Source: Anadara kagoshimensis
Taxonomy: Eukaryota > Mollusca > Bivalvia > Arcoida > Arcidae
Assembly: GCA_021292105.1 (NCBI GenBank)
Contig: CM037868.1
Span: 27,920,139 to 27,984,138 of the forward strand
Length of the DNA stretch: 64,000 bases
Direction: 5' to 3'
Part shown: piece after piece, positions 35,701 through 48,574 of the stretch
How the letters are laid out: every line of letters begins with the position of its first letter
Position numbering within the stretch: position 1 is the stretch's first letter
The notes under the pieces: model-generated
The model's database searches: none
Told to the model about the DNA's origin: nothing
Seen by the model: only the letters and a program-made list of their open reading frames with translations
Translations under genes and position numbers: made by a program

Positions 35701-38700
35701 ATCAAACATAGAATTATTATATAAATGACTACATCAAACATAGAATTATTATATAAAATGACTACATCAAACATAGAATTATTATATAAAATGACTACAT
35801 CAAACATAGAATTATTATATATAAATGACTATATCAAACATAGAATCATTATATAAATGACTACATCAGACATAGAATTATTATATAAAATCTACATCAA
35901 ACATAGAATTATTATATAAAATGACTACATCAAACATAGAATATTATATAAATGACTACATCAAACATAGAATCATTATATAAATGATTACATCAAACAT
36001 AGAATCATTATATAAAATGACTACATCAAACATAGAATTATTATATAAAATGTACATCAAACATAGAATTATTATATAAAATCACTACATCAAACATAGA
36101 ATCATTATATAAAATGACTACATCAAACATAGAATTATTACATAAAATGACTACACCAAACATAGAATTATTATATAAAATGACTACATCAAACATAGAA
36201 TTATTACATAAAATGACTACATCAAACATAGAATCATTATATAAAATGACTACATCAAACATAGCATTATTACATAAAATGACTACATCAAACATAGAAT
36301 CATTATATAAATGACTACATCAAACATAGAATTATTACATAAAATGACTACATCAAACATAGAATCATTATATAAATGACTACATCAAACATAGAATTAT
36401 TACATAAAATGACTACATCAAACATAGAATCATTATATAAAATGACTACATCAAACATAGAATTATATAATAAAATGACTACATCAAACATAGAATTATT
36501 ATATAAAACTACATCAAACATAGAATTATTATAATGACTACATCAAACATAGAATTATTACATAAAATGATACATCAAACATAGAATTATTATATAAAAT
36601 GACTACATCAAACATAGAATTATTACATAAATGACTACATCAAACATAGACATCAAGAATTATTATATAAAATGACTACATCAAACATAGAATTATTACA
36701 TAAAATGACTACATCAAACATAGAATTATTATATAAAATGACTACATCAAACATAGAATTATTACATAAAATGACTACATCAAACATAGAATTATTATAT
36801 AAAATGACTACATCAAACATAGAATTATTATATAAAATGACTACATCAAACATAGAATTTATATAAAATGACTACATCAAACATAGAATTATTATATAAA
36901 TGACTACATCAAACATAGAATTATTATATAAAATGACTACATCAAACATAGAATTATTATATAAAATGATTACATCAAACATAGAATTATATATAAAATG
37001 ATACATCAAACATAGAATTATTATATAAAATCTACATCAAACATAGAATTATTATATAAAATGATTACATCAACATAGAATTATTATATATAATGACTAC
37101 ATCAAACATAGAATTATTATATAAAATGACTACATCAAACATAGAATTATTATATAAAATGACTACATCAAACATAGAATTATTATATAAAATGACTACA
37201 TCAAACATAGAATTATTATATAAAATGATTACATCAAAATAGAATTATTATATAAAATCACTACATCATCATAGAATTATTATATAAAATGACTACATCA
37301 AACATAGAATATTATATAAAATGACTACATCAAACATAGAATTATTACATAAAATGACTACATCAAACATAGAATTATTATATAAAATGACTACATCAAC
37401 ATAGAATTATTATATAAAATGACTACATCAAACATAGAATTATTATATAAAATGACTACATCAACATAGAATATTATATAAAATGACTACATCAAACATA
37501 GAATTATTATATAAAATGATACATCAAACATAGAATTATTATATAAAATGATACATCAAACATAGAATCATTATATAAAATGACTACATCAAACATAGAA
37601 TTATTATATAAAATGATACATCAAACATAGAATCATTATATAAAATGACTACATCAAACATAGAATCATTTATAAAATGACTACATCAAACATAGAATTT
37701 ATATATAATGACTACATCAAACATAGAATTATATATAAAACCTCTACATCAAACATAGAATTATTATATAAAATGATTACATCAAACATAGAATTATTAT
37801 ATAAAATGACTACATCAAACATAGAAATTATATAAATGATTACATCAAACATAGAATCATTATATAAAATGACTACATCAAACATAGAATCATTATATAA
37901 AATGATTACATCAAACATAGAATTATATATAAAATCTACATCAAACATAGAATCATTATATAAAATGATTACATCAAACATAGAATCATTACATAAAATG
38001 ACACATCAAACATAGAATTATTATATAAAATGACTACATCAAACATAGAATTATTACATAAAATGATACATCAAACATAGAATCATTATATAAAATGACT
38101 ACATCAAACATAGAATTATTATATAAAATGATTACATCAAACATAGAATTATTATATAAAACTACATCAAACATAGAATTATTATATAAAATGATACATC
38201 AAACATAGAATTATTATATAAAATGACTACATCAAACATAGAATTATTATATATAAATGACTACATCAACATAGAATTATTATATAAAATGACTACATCA
38301 AACATAGAATTATTCTATAAAATGACTACATCAAACATAGAATTATTATATAAAATGACTACATCAAACATAGAATTATTATATAAAATGACTACATCAA
38401 ACATAGAAATTATTATAAAATGACTACATCAAACATAGAATCATTATATAAAATGATACATCAAACATAGAATTATTATATAAAATGACTAATCAAACAT
38501 AGAATTATTAATAAAATGACTACATCAAACATAGAATTATTATATAAAATGACTACATCAAACATAGAATTATTATATAAAATGACTACATCAAACATAG
38601 AATTATTATATATAATGACTACATCAACATAGAATTATTATATAAAATGACTACATCAAACATAGAATTATTATATAAAATGACTACATCAAACATAGAA

Positions 38701-41612
38701 TTATTATAAAATGACTACATCAAACATAGAATTATTATATAATGACTACATCAAACATAGAATTATTACATAAAATGACTACATCAAACATAGAATCATT
38801 ATATAAAATGACTACATCAAACATAGAATTATTACATAAAATGACTACATCAAACATAGAATCATTATATAAAATGACTACATCAAACATAGAATTATTA
38901 CATAAAATGACTACATCAAACATAGAATATTAAAAAAAAAACATAGTTTTTAAACATAGAATTATTATATAAAATGACTACATCAAACATAGAATTATTA
39001 CATAAAATGACTACATCAAACATAGAGTCATTATATATAAATGACTACATCAAACATAGAATTATTACATAAAATGACTACATCAAACATAGAATTATTA
39101 TATATAATGACTACATCAAACATAGAATTATTACATAAAATGACTACATCAAACATAGAATCATTATATAAAATGACTACATCAAACATAGAATTATTAC
39201 ATAAAATGACTACATCAAACATAGAATCATTATATAAAATGACTACATCAAACATAGAATTATTACATAAAATGACTACATCAAACATAGAATTATTATA
39301 TATAATGACTACATCAACATAGAATTATTACATAAAATGACTGCATCAAACATAGAATTATTATATAAAATGATTACATCAAATATAGAATTACTATATA
39401 AAGTGACTACATCAAACATAGAGTTATTATATAAAACGTACATCAAACATAGAATTATTATGTATAATGACTACATCAAACATAGAATTATTACATAAAT
39501 GACTACATCAAACATAGAATTATTACATAAAATGACTACATCAAACATAGAATCATTATATAAAATGACTACATCAAACATAGAATTATTACATAAAATG
39601 ACTACATCAAACATAGAATTATATATATAATGACTACATCAAACATAGAATTATTACATAAAATGACTACATCAAACATAGAATTATTATATAAAATGAC
39701 TACATCAAACATAGAATTATTATATAAAATTATTACATCAAACATAGAATTACTATATAAAATGACTACATCAAACATAGAATTATTATATAAATGACTA
39801 CATCAAACATAGAATTATTATATAAATGACTACATCAAACATAGAATTATTATATAAAATGATTACATCAAACATAGATATTACTATATAAAATGACTAC
39901 ATCAAACATAGAATTATTATATAAAACGTCTACATCAACATAGAATTATTATATAAAATTTTACATCATACATAGAATTATTATATAAAATGACTACATC
40001 AAACATAGAATTATTACATAAAATGACTACATCAAACATAGAATTATTACATAAAATGACTACATCAAACATAGAATTATTACATAAAATGACTACATCA
40101 AACATAAAATATTATATAAAATGACTACATCAAACATAGAATTATTATATAAAACGTCTACATCAAACATAGAATTATTATATAAAATGATTACATCAAA
40201 CACAGAATCATTACATAAAATGACAACATCAAACATAGAATTATTATATAAAATGATACATCAAACATAGAATTATTATATAAAATGATACATCAAACAT
40301 AGAATCATTACATAAAATGACTACATCAAACATAGAATTATTATATAAAATGATACATCAAACATAGAATCATTACATAAAATGACTACATCAAACATAG
40401 AATCATTATATATAATGACTACATCAAACATAGAATTATTACATAAAATGATACATCAAACATAGAATTATTATATAAAATGACTACATCAAACATAGAA
40501 TTATTACATAAAATGATACATCAAACATAGAATCATTATATAAAATGACTACATCAAACATAGAATTATTATATAAAATGATTAAAATGATTACATCAAA
40601 CATAGAATCATTACATAAAATGATACATCAAACATAGAATTATTATATAAAATGACTACATCAAACATAGAATCATTACATAAAATGATTACATCAAACA
40701 TAGAATTTACATAAAACGTCTACATCAAACATAGAATTATTATATAAAATGATTACATCAAACATAGAATATTACATAAAATGACTACATCAAACATAGA
40801 ATTTATATTAAAATGACTACATCAAACATAGAATTATATATAAAATGATACATCAAACATAGAATTATTATATAAAATGACTACATCAAACATAGAATTA
40901 TTATATAAAATGACTACATCAAACATAGAATTATTATATAAAACTACATCAAACATAGAATTATTATAAAATGACTACATCAAACATAGAATTATTATAT
41001 AAATGACTACATCAAACATAGAATTATTATATAAAATGACTACATCAACATAGAATTATTATATAAAATGACTACATCAAACATAGAATTATTAAAAATG
41101 ACTACATCAAACATAGAATTATTATATAAAATGACTACATCAAACATATAATTATTATATAAAATGACTACATCAACATAGAATTATATAAAATCACTAC
41201 ATCAAACATAGAATTATTATATAAAACGTCTACATCAAACATAGAATTATTATATAAAATGATTACATCAAACATAGAATTATTACATAAAATGACTACA
41301 TCAAACATAGAATTATATAAAATGACTACATCAAACATAGAATTATTATATAAAATGACTACATCATAACATAGAATTATTATATAAAATGACTACATCA
41401 AACATACAATTATTATAAATGACTACATCAAACATAGAATTATTATATAAAATTATTACATCAAACGTAGAATTATTGTATAAAATGACTACATCAACAT
41501 AGAATCATTAAATAAATGGATTACATCAAACGTAGAATTATTGTATAAAATGACTACATCAGACATAGAATCATTATATAAAATGACTACATCAAACATA
41601 GAATTATTATAC
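32758..41612. repeat. 33-bp satellite, main block (8.9 kb, about 270 copies)
   Basis: Same monomer as the block at 28155. Beyond about 33560 many units are shortened by 1-6 bp (for example aaatgatacatcaaac lacking 'ct', attatataaatgac lacking two A). This breaks the open frames into short stretches. Common point variants are gaatcatt, ttacataaa and aaaacgtctac. One A homopolymer interruption occurs at 38931-38943. Each full monomer contains a TATATAAAA box. The array ends at attatacacataatttt. Confidence 0.97.
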
Positions 41613-41650
41613 ACATAATTTTAGTGCATTATGAAAATAAATGCAAGAAT

Positions 41651-44266
41651 TGAGATGACCAAAGATGTAAACAATGTCAACACAGAATGGAGATGACCAA
41701 AGATGTATACAATGTCAACACAGAATGGAGATGACCAAGGATGTAAACAATGTCAACACAGAATGGAGATGATCAAAGATGTAAACAATGTCAACACAGT
41801 ATGGAGATGACCTAAGATGTAAACAATGTCAACACAGTATGGGGATGATCAAAGATGTAAATAATGTCAACACAGTATGGAGATGACCAAAGATGTAAAC
41901 AATATCAACACAGTATGGAGATGACCAAAGATGTAAATAATGTCAACACAGTATGGAGATGACCAAAGATGTAAACAATGTCAACACAGTATGGAGATGA
42001 CCAAAGATGTAAACAATGTCAACACAGTATGGAGATGACCAGAGATGTAAACAATGTCAACACAGTATGGAGATGACCAAAGATGTAAACAATGTCAACA
42101 CAGTATGGAGATGACCAAAGATGTAAACAATGTCAACACAGTATGGAGATGACCAAAGATGTAAACAATATCAACACAGTATGGAGATGACCAAAGATGT
42201 AAATAATGTCAACACAGTATGGAGATGACCAAAGATGTAAACAATGTCAACACAGTATGGAGATGACCAAAGATGTAAACAATGTCAACACAGTATGGAG
42301 ATGACCAGAGATGTAAACAATGTCAACACAGTATGGAGATGACCAAAGATGTAAACAATGTCAACACAGTATGGAGATGACCAAAGATGTAAACAATGTC
42401 AACACAGTATGGAGATGACCAAAGATGTAAACATTGTCAACACAGTATGGAGATGATCAAAGATGTAAACAATGTCAACACAGTATGGAGATGACCAGAG
42501 ATGTAAACAATGTCAACACAGTATGGAGATGACCAAAGATGTAAACAATGTCAACACAGTATGGAGATGACCAAAGATGTAAACAATGTCAACACAGTAT
42601 GGAGATGACCAAAGATGTAAACATTGTCAACACAGTATGGAGATGGTCAAAGATGTAAACAATGTCAACACAGTATGGAGATGGCCAAAGATGTAAACAA
42701 TGTCAACACTGTATGGAGATGGCCAAAGATGTTATCAATGTCAACATAGAATAGAGATGACCAAAGATGTAAACAATGTCAACACAGTATGGAGATGGCC
42801 AAAGATGTAAACATTGTCAACACAGTATGGAGATGACCAAAGATGTAAACATTGTCAACACTGTATGGAGATGGCCAAAGATGTAAACAATGTCAACACA
42901 GTATGGAGATGGCAAAAGATGTAAACATTGTCAACACAGTATGGAGATGGCCAAAGATGTAAACAATGTCAACACTGTATGGAGATGGCCAAAGATGTTA
43001 TCAATGTCAACATAGAATAGAGATGACCAAAGATGTAAACAATGTCAACACAGTATGGAGATGGCCAAAGATGTAAACAATGTCAACAGAGTATGGAGAT
43101 AGCCAAAGATGTAAACAATGTCAACACTGTATGGAGATGGCCAAAGATGTTATCAATGTCAACATAGAATAGAGATGACCAAAGATGTAAACAATGTCAA
43201 CACAGTATGGAGATGGCCAAAGATGTAAACATTGTCAACACAGTATGGAGATGACCAAAGATGTAAACATTGTCAACACTGTATGGAGATGGCCAAAGAT
43301 GTAAACAATGTCAACACAGTATGGAGATGGCAAAAGATGTAAACATTGTCAACACAGTATGGAGATGACCAAAGATGTAAACATTGTCAACACAGTATGG
43401 AGATGACCAAAGATGTAAACAATGTCAACACAATATGGAGATGGCCAAAGATGTAAACATTGTCAACACAATATGGAGATGGCCAAAGATGTAAACAATG
43501 TCAACACAGTATGGAGATGACCAAAGATGTAAACAATGTCAACACAGTATGGAGATGACCAAAGATGTAAACAATGTCAACACAGTATGGAGATGACCAA
43601 AGATGTAAACATTGTCAACACAGTATGGAGATTACCAGAGATGTTATCAATGTCAACATAGAATAGAGATGACCAAAGATGTAAACAATGTCAACACAAT
43701 ATGGAGATGGCCAAAGATGTAAACAATGTCAACACAATATGGAGATGGCCAAAGATGTAAACAATGTCAACACAGTATGGAGATGACCAAAGATGTAAAC
43801 AATGTCAACACAGTATGGAGATGACCAAAGATGTAAACAATGTCAACACAGTATGGAGATGACCAAAGATGTAAACAATGTCAACACAGTATGGAGATGA
43901 CCAAAGATGTAAACAATGTCAACACAGTATGGAGATGACCAAAGATGTAAACAATGTCAACACAGTATGGAGATGACCAAAGATGTAAACAATATCAACA
44001 CAGTATGGAGATGACCAAAGATGTAAACAATATCAACACAGTATGGAGATGACCAAAGATGTAAACAATATCAACACAGTATGGAGATGACCAAAGATGT
44101 AAACAATGTCAACACAGTATGGAGATGACCAAAGATGTAAACAATGTCAACACAGTATGGAGATGACCAAAGATGTAAACATTGTCAACACAGTATGGAG
44201 ATGGCCAAAGATGTAAACAATGTCAACACAGAATGGAGATGACCAAAGATGTAAACAATGCCAACA
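41651..44266. repeat. 38-bp satellite array (about 69 copies) with higher-order duplications
   Basis: Period exactly 38 bp: aacacagtatggagatgacc followed by aaagatgtaaacaatgtc. Variant monomers mark copied blocks. The unit with gatgttatcaatg starts at 42731, 42997, 43149 and 43643, separated by 266, 152 and 494 bp (7, 4 and 13 monomers). The accagagatg variant recurs at 42035, 42301 and 42491. Each monomer carries the forkhead-like core TGTAAACA (or a close variant). Confidence 0.97.
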
Positions 44267-44317
44267 TTCAAATAGAAAACACTGCTTATTCAGAATCAAG
44301 TCCACTCCCGGGCCACC

Positions 44318-44440
44318 GTCTAGATGGCTTAGCAGTTATAGTTTCGCCTGGAATGAGAGCCTGTAGGTTTGATCCGTTGTTAGGTGCTTCATAAGATTTT
44401 AAACTTGATATGCTACTTGCACTTGGCAGATAGAGGACAG
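44318..44440 (+). mobile_element. Degenerate tRNA-derived SINE head
   Basis: 'gatggcttagcagttata' (A-box-like) and 'taggtttgatccg' (B-box-like) are followed by 'gctacttgcacttggcag', which resembles the block after the head of the SINE at 12804. Downstream 3' domains are not clear. Confidence 0.45.
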
Positions 44441-44499
44441 TATATTGACTGGTTTACTAAGTACCTTGAAAAACTGACGAAAATGAAGATTTCAAAGAA

Positions 44500-44710
44500 C
44501 CATAAATCTAACCGATAATCGAAATTTAGTTTTTGTTTTCCAACTGGACTTGTAGGTCAACTATGCGAAGGTACATACTAAATATGAGTCCAAACTCTCA
44601 ACAAATATAGAAAAAAGTCCAGATTGGAAATTTGAAAGGGCCATAACTCTGTCAAAACTAATCCAAGTAGACTTTTAGGTCACCTTTATAAAGGTACATA
44701 AATACACTGC
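44500..44710. repeat. Dispersed repeat with two degenerate units
   Basis: Two related stretches: actggacttgtaggtcaact, then gaaggtacata (about 44542-44578), and agtagacttttaggtcacct, then aaaggtacata (about 44667-44701), with 'gggccataactctgtcaaaa' between. It resembles non-coding dispersed repeats common in mollusc genomes. Identification is by eye only. Confidence 0.4.
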
Positions 44711-46293
44711 ACCAAGCGAAACGAAGCATAAAAGAGCTACTACTGAAATAATGGCGTATGCACCAGGCTGATTTAAGTTTTTTTGGCTATAACTGTAAAA
44801 TGATACAATCCTAGAACAGGGTTGAGGCTTTTGACAATCTCTGGTTGATCTTTTACTTTCCAATATCAGTTATTTGAAAAAATCCCAATTTATATTCAGT
44901 AAAACGGGAATATAAAGAGAAAAGAATCAATTAACACGTCATTAAATAGAAATATTTACCGCTTTAAATTCATAATGCTTAGATTGTTTTTATTTCGACC
45001 AGCAAATCGTGGGTACTCTTCATTGATATTCTGTCACTTCACCATTTAAAGCGCCTTTCTTCACCTTTCTATCATCACTATGTAAAATGGAACCCCCTGT
45101 TTCCATGACGACCTTTAAGTGGTAGTCTAAGGTCTCAAAAGGTACCAAAGGTCTATCTCGTTTCATCTTGATGGCAAAACTGGGCCAATTGAGCACTTTT
45201 AACCTATATTTCTTAAATTGTTCTTTATGATTCGGTAATTTTCAGGATCTTTTAGCCTAAACGCTATACACGTGGCCTTATCTACATGAAATAAGCTTTC
45301 AATTGCTTGACTATAAAACTGTATCATTTTTTCCATATCTTTTTCTCGATATTTTCCATTGATCATATTAATAAGCTTGTGGGGTCAATTGATATCAGAT
45401 AAAATAATCATTAAATTTGCAATTGCTTATTCTTCCACATGATTCTTATGAACGAAATGGATAGTTACTCTGATACCAAAGTCGACATTTTTTTTTAAAT
45501 ATTTAAATATGATACTGTATATATTACTGGATGGTTTTAATTTTAATGTTATATTTTATTCTTTAGAATAAAGCAGTGAGAGTTTTAGGTGAGAGCTGGA
45601 AAAGTGACAGAAGGACAGTGAGGTCTGTTAGTAACAGAAGAACTAGACGTAACCAAGTAAAAAGTATTATAGCTTAATAAACACAACGCCGGATCACAGG
45701 TGGATATATAGGTGATCACAACATTAGTAATATAACGTGTTGCACACGAGTGATTCTGTATATAGGTTTGGTGTCTAACAAGTGTACCAGGAGTGATAGT
45801 CATGTGATGTTACCGCGGATTCACGGGTGCTTATACGGGTATTAGTATTCACGAAAAATGTGCGTGTTTTTGGTGTAGATAAAGGGGCATGTACGATTAT
45901 ACAGCATTCGAAGTAAGCCACTCGTTGTATCAGAAAACATACTCTTTTATACCCCGCTCACCCACCCCTCAATGTATTTGACTTGTATTATATGGTACTT
46001 TTTCTATTGTAGAAGTTTGAAAGTGTATTCAGTCTTTTAATTGCATTATGTGCCACCGTGAGTTTGCTGTAAGGATGAAATTGAATTTATATGTAAAAAA
46101 ATACAATAAAGCTGCTACACGTGTAGACACTTGTCAGGCACTTGTCCTATATCTTTATGTGTTGAGTTTTATTTTATAAATATTTTGTATTAGCTTGAGC
46201 TGGGCGAAATGTGTATCTAACACAATTAAGCGTCATCTAAGTAGGAAAATTCAAGTGAAACCCATTTGCTTGAAAAACGTGAAAGAAGAAGGG
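44711..46293. other. Gene-poor stretch
   Basis: No credible exon, RNA gene or array recognised. Short frames here have no domain signature. Confidence 0.4.
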
Positions 46294-46604
46294 TACAACA
46301 CGCATTTTAAAAAGAAAATAAATCGTAGAACACCTCAACCGTAAATTGTCGAGTTTTCAAAAAACCTCGTAATATTTGTTGCATTTTTTATGGAAATTGT
46401 GCAAAAATACACGTGTTGGGGAAAGATTATTTTCACATTGTGTAACGAATTAATTAAAAAAATGAAAAGATATTAATATATTCAACGCCATAGAGCAGTG
46501 CATAGGGTCCAGAGTTTGTTAAAGAAATACGAGGTCTTTTGAAAACTCGACAATTAACGGTTGAGGTTTTCTACGATTTATTTTCCTTTTAAAAATGCGT
46601 GTAC
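46294..46604. mobile_element. Inverted-repeat element (MITE-like), about 310 bp
   Basis: The left arm 46294-46374 (tacaacacgcatttt, then aaaataaatcgtagaacacc, tcaaccgtaaattgtcgagt) is the reverse complement, with a few differences, of 46527-46604 (actcgacaattaacggttga, ggttttctacgatttatttt). No coding sequence between the arms. Probably a non-autonomous DNA element. Confidence 0.65.
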
Positions 46605-47055
46605 AAGGCGTGATATTGATATTGTAAGGCGAATAATAATCCAAAATCAACAAGTCATAAAAAGTGCACGGTCAAACAATACATTTCTATTTATATTGAG
46701 GTGAATATTGTTTGATTTGAACAATGCTGAACTATATATTTTATTCATTTATTCAGCATTTACACAAAAAAAAAAAAAAAAAAAAAAAAAACAAGGTCGA
46801 TCTGATTACAGGGAGAAAAATCATAACAATACAAAACATCCGAATATGCCTCAACAATAATCAAGTAATATCGAGTCTTAGCTTTTATAATCATAACTTG
46901 GATCGTTGGTAAGTATCACGCCTGGTACACGTATTTTTAAAGGAAAATAAACCGTAGAAAACCTAAACCGTAAATTGTCAAGTAAACCTCGTAAACCTTA
47001 ACAAACTTTGTCCCCTATGCACTGATCTATAGCGTTGAATATATTAACATCTTAT
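46466..47055. repeat. Large inverted duplication of the right arm
   Basis: About 140 bp at 46466-46610 recurs in reverse complement at 46916-47055. Shared blocks are tattaatatattcaacgc(c/t)a, gcataggg, 'tttgttaa', the arm sequence and gtgtac. The roughly 305-bp spacer holds a 26-base poly-A run. The left arm at 46294 and the copy at 46916 are therefore direct repeats. A dead mariner transposase follows 30 bp later. Confidence 0.65.
46766..46791 (+). repeat. Poly-A tract, 26 bases
   Basis: Uninterrupted A run in the spacer of the inverted duplication. It could be a retroposon tail, but no retroposon body was recognised upstream. Confidence 0.85.
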
Positions 47056-47086
47056 TATTTTTTAAATTAATTAAGCTTTTTAGGCC

Positions 47087-47500
47087 AAAAGATGATTTCC
47101 TTTTGCGTCTGGTGACTAAAGATGAGACTTGGGATAATTATTATGAGCCAGAGATTAAAGCTCAAAGTCGTCAGTGGGTAGGACCTGGGTCCCCGAATTT
47201 AAGACGCAACCATCTACTGGCAAGATGATGACCACAGTATTTTGGGACGCAAAAGGTGTTAAAATGTTTTTATTTTTTACCCAAGAAAAGTACAATAACT
47301 GGAGTGTATTATGCAGACTTGCTAGACCAGATGAGAACCACCATCCGTGAAAATCGCCGCATATCCGATCTGAAAAAGTCGTGAAAACAGTTGAGGAGTG
47401 GTTCAAAAGAAAGGACCTAGACTCAATCAGTTTTGGGCTGATGTCACTCGAACACCGTTGGTGCATCACACTAGATGACAATACATCGAAAGACAAAAGG
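47087..47500 (+). pseudogene. Mariner transposase remnant with internal deletion
   Basis: Plus-strand decayed transposase. The first part reads DDFLLRLVTKDETWDNYYEP, then QSRQWVGPGSPNLRR, containing the first catalytic Asp (DETW). A frame change leads to GKMMTTVFWDAKGVKMF with the second catalytic Asp (FWD). Another frame change gives KSTITGVYYADLLDQMRTTI and RENRR. The third catalytic region (normally around SPDL) is missing. After a further break the frame continues with KTVEEWFKRKDLDSISFGL and HRWCI, matching a mariner C-terminus. At least two frameshifts plus a deletion make it inactive. Ends and terminal repeats were not defined. Confidence 0.85.
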
Positions 47501-47649
47501 TGTTAAACACATTATTGCCACTTCTTGTTGCTAGTTTGGCGTTTTTGCTCTTGTACCTGCAGTTTTATTAATCAGTACACTGTGATAAGTTAAAAACTCA
47601 TGACAGGTAGTTAAGATTTTTACAACAAAAAGTGATATCCAATAACGTT

Positions 47650-47885
47650 TATTGTTAGCTCAACTGGATAAAGCCAGATGAGCTATTGGGATGATGCGTG
47701 CGTGCATGCGTTCGTCTGTCCGTTAACAGCAAACTCTGAAACTACCAGGGCCTTTTGAAACCTAATTTGCTGTGCAAGGTCCATACTAGAGTCCGACTGT
47801 AGTCTGTACAAATCATGACGATTGGATATCCAAGATGTCTGCCGTTACTAAAAATATAAAAAACCTACAAAATCTTGTTATCCAG
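47650..47885. repeat. Dispersed non-coding repeat
   Basis: 'gttagctcaactggataaag', then ccagatgagctattggga, then tgcgtgcatgcgttcgtctg. Later 'atccaagatgtctgccgtta', which matches the block shared by the three repeats at 14396-14940. No coding potential. Confidence 0.5.
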
Positions 47886-48425
47886 AACCATTTATTAGAG
47901 GCAAATCTGATTTGATATTTGGCTTCTAAATGATCTTAACCTCTAAGTTTGTACATTTTTTGGAATTCTGACAAAAATAGGTTACGCGTTTTTTCGTTTA
48001 ATTTTGGAGAAATCGTAAAATAGCTTCAAATTGTTACAGCGTGACTATTTGATCAGATAATGATATTCTTTTCTCACACCTGTGACATAGAAACCCCGCG
48101 TTTTTACCCATGTGGGATTTCCTTGTCTCACCCTAGGGTTGAGACAGGCTACACGCCAAATTTCCCGCGTAGTTATACCTGCTCTGTATTTATCATTGAG
48201 AGGACTTAATAAGTTGGGAAAAGTTCCGAAGTCAACCAACAATTTTTCAACGTCATAATCACTTACACACGCTTAATTGATGACGTCATAATCATTTTAC
48301 GTCAGAACGTCGACAATAATCGATTACGTCATTTTCAGCAGGCACCGATGATGACATAAAAACTGAACATTTTATGCAAGTTTTTGTTTAGAAATCACGT
48401 TTTATGTTGCAAATGTGTGAGAAAA

Positions 48426-48495
48426 AGAATCCTACACCAGTAACAGGGTAAGACAGAGATATCTCTGTCGTACCCTGTTACCGGTGTAAGATTCT
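48426..48495. repeat. 70-bp near-perfect palindrome
   Basis: The arms of 35 bp meet at agagatatctct (about 48455-48466), with about three mismatches: agaatcctacacc on the left against ggtgtaagattct on the right, and taacagggta against taccctgtta. No loop. It is flanked by AT-rich DNA; no gene nearby. Confidence 0.85.
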
Positions 48496-48574
48496 GTTAG
48501 TAATTACCTTCAAAATGAGGTCACGGTCAATTAGAAGGTTAGAAGGTTTTGGCCTTACTGATTCTATGTGTTAT

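Noticed and set aside
32758-44266. CRISPR-like regular arrays
   Set aside because: Units are contiguous with no unique spacers, and the context is eukaryotic with introns and SINEs.
48045-48242. Minus-strand 65-codon frame
   Set aside because: Short, no recognised motif, and no conserved context. The region carries only dispersed repeats and a palindrome.
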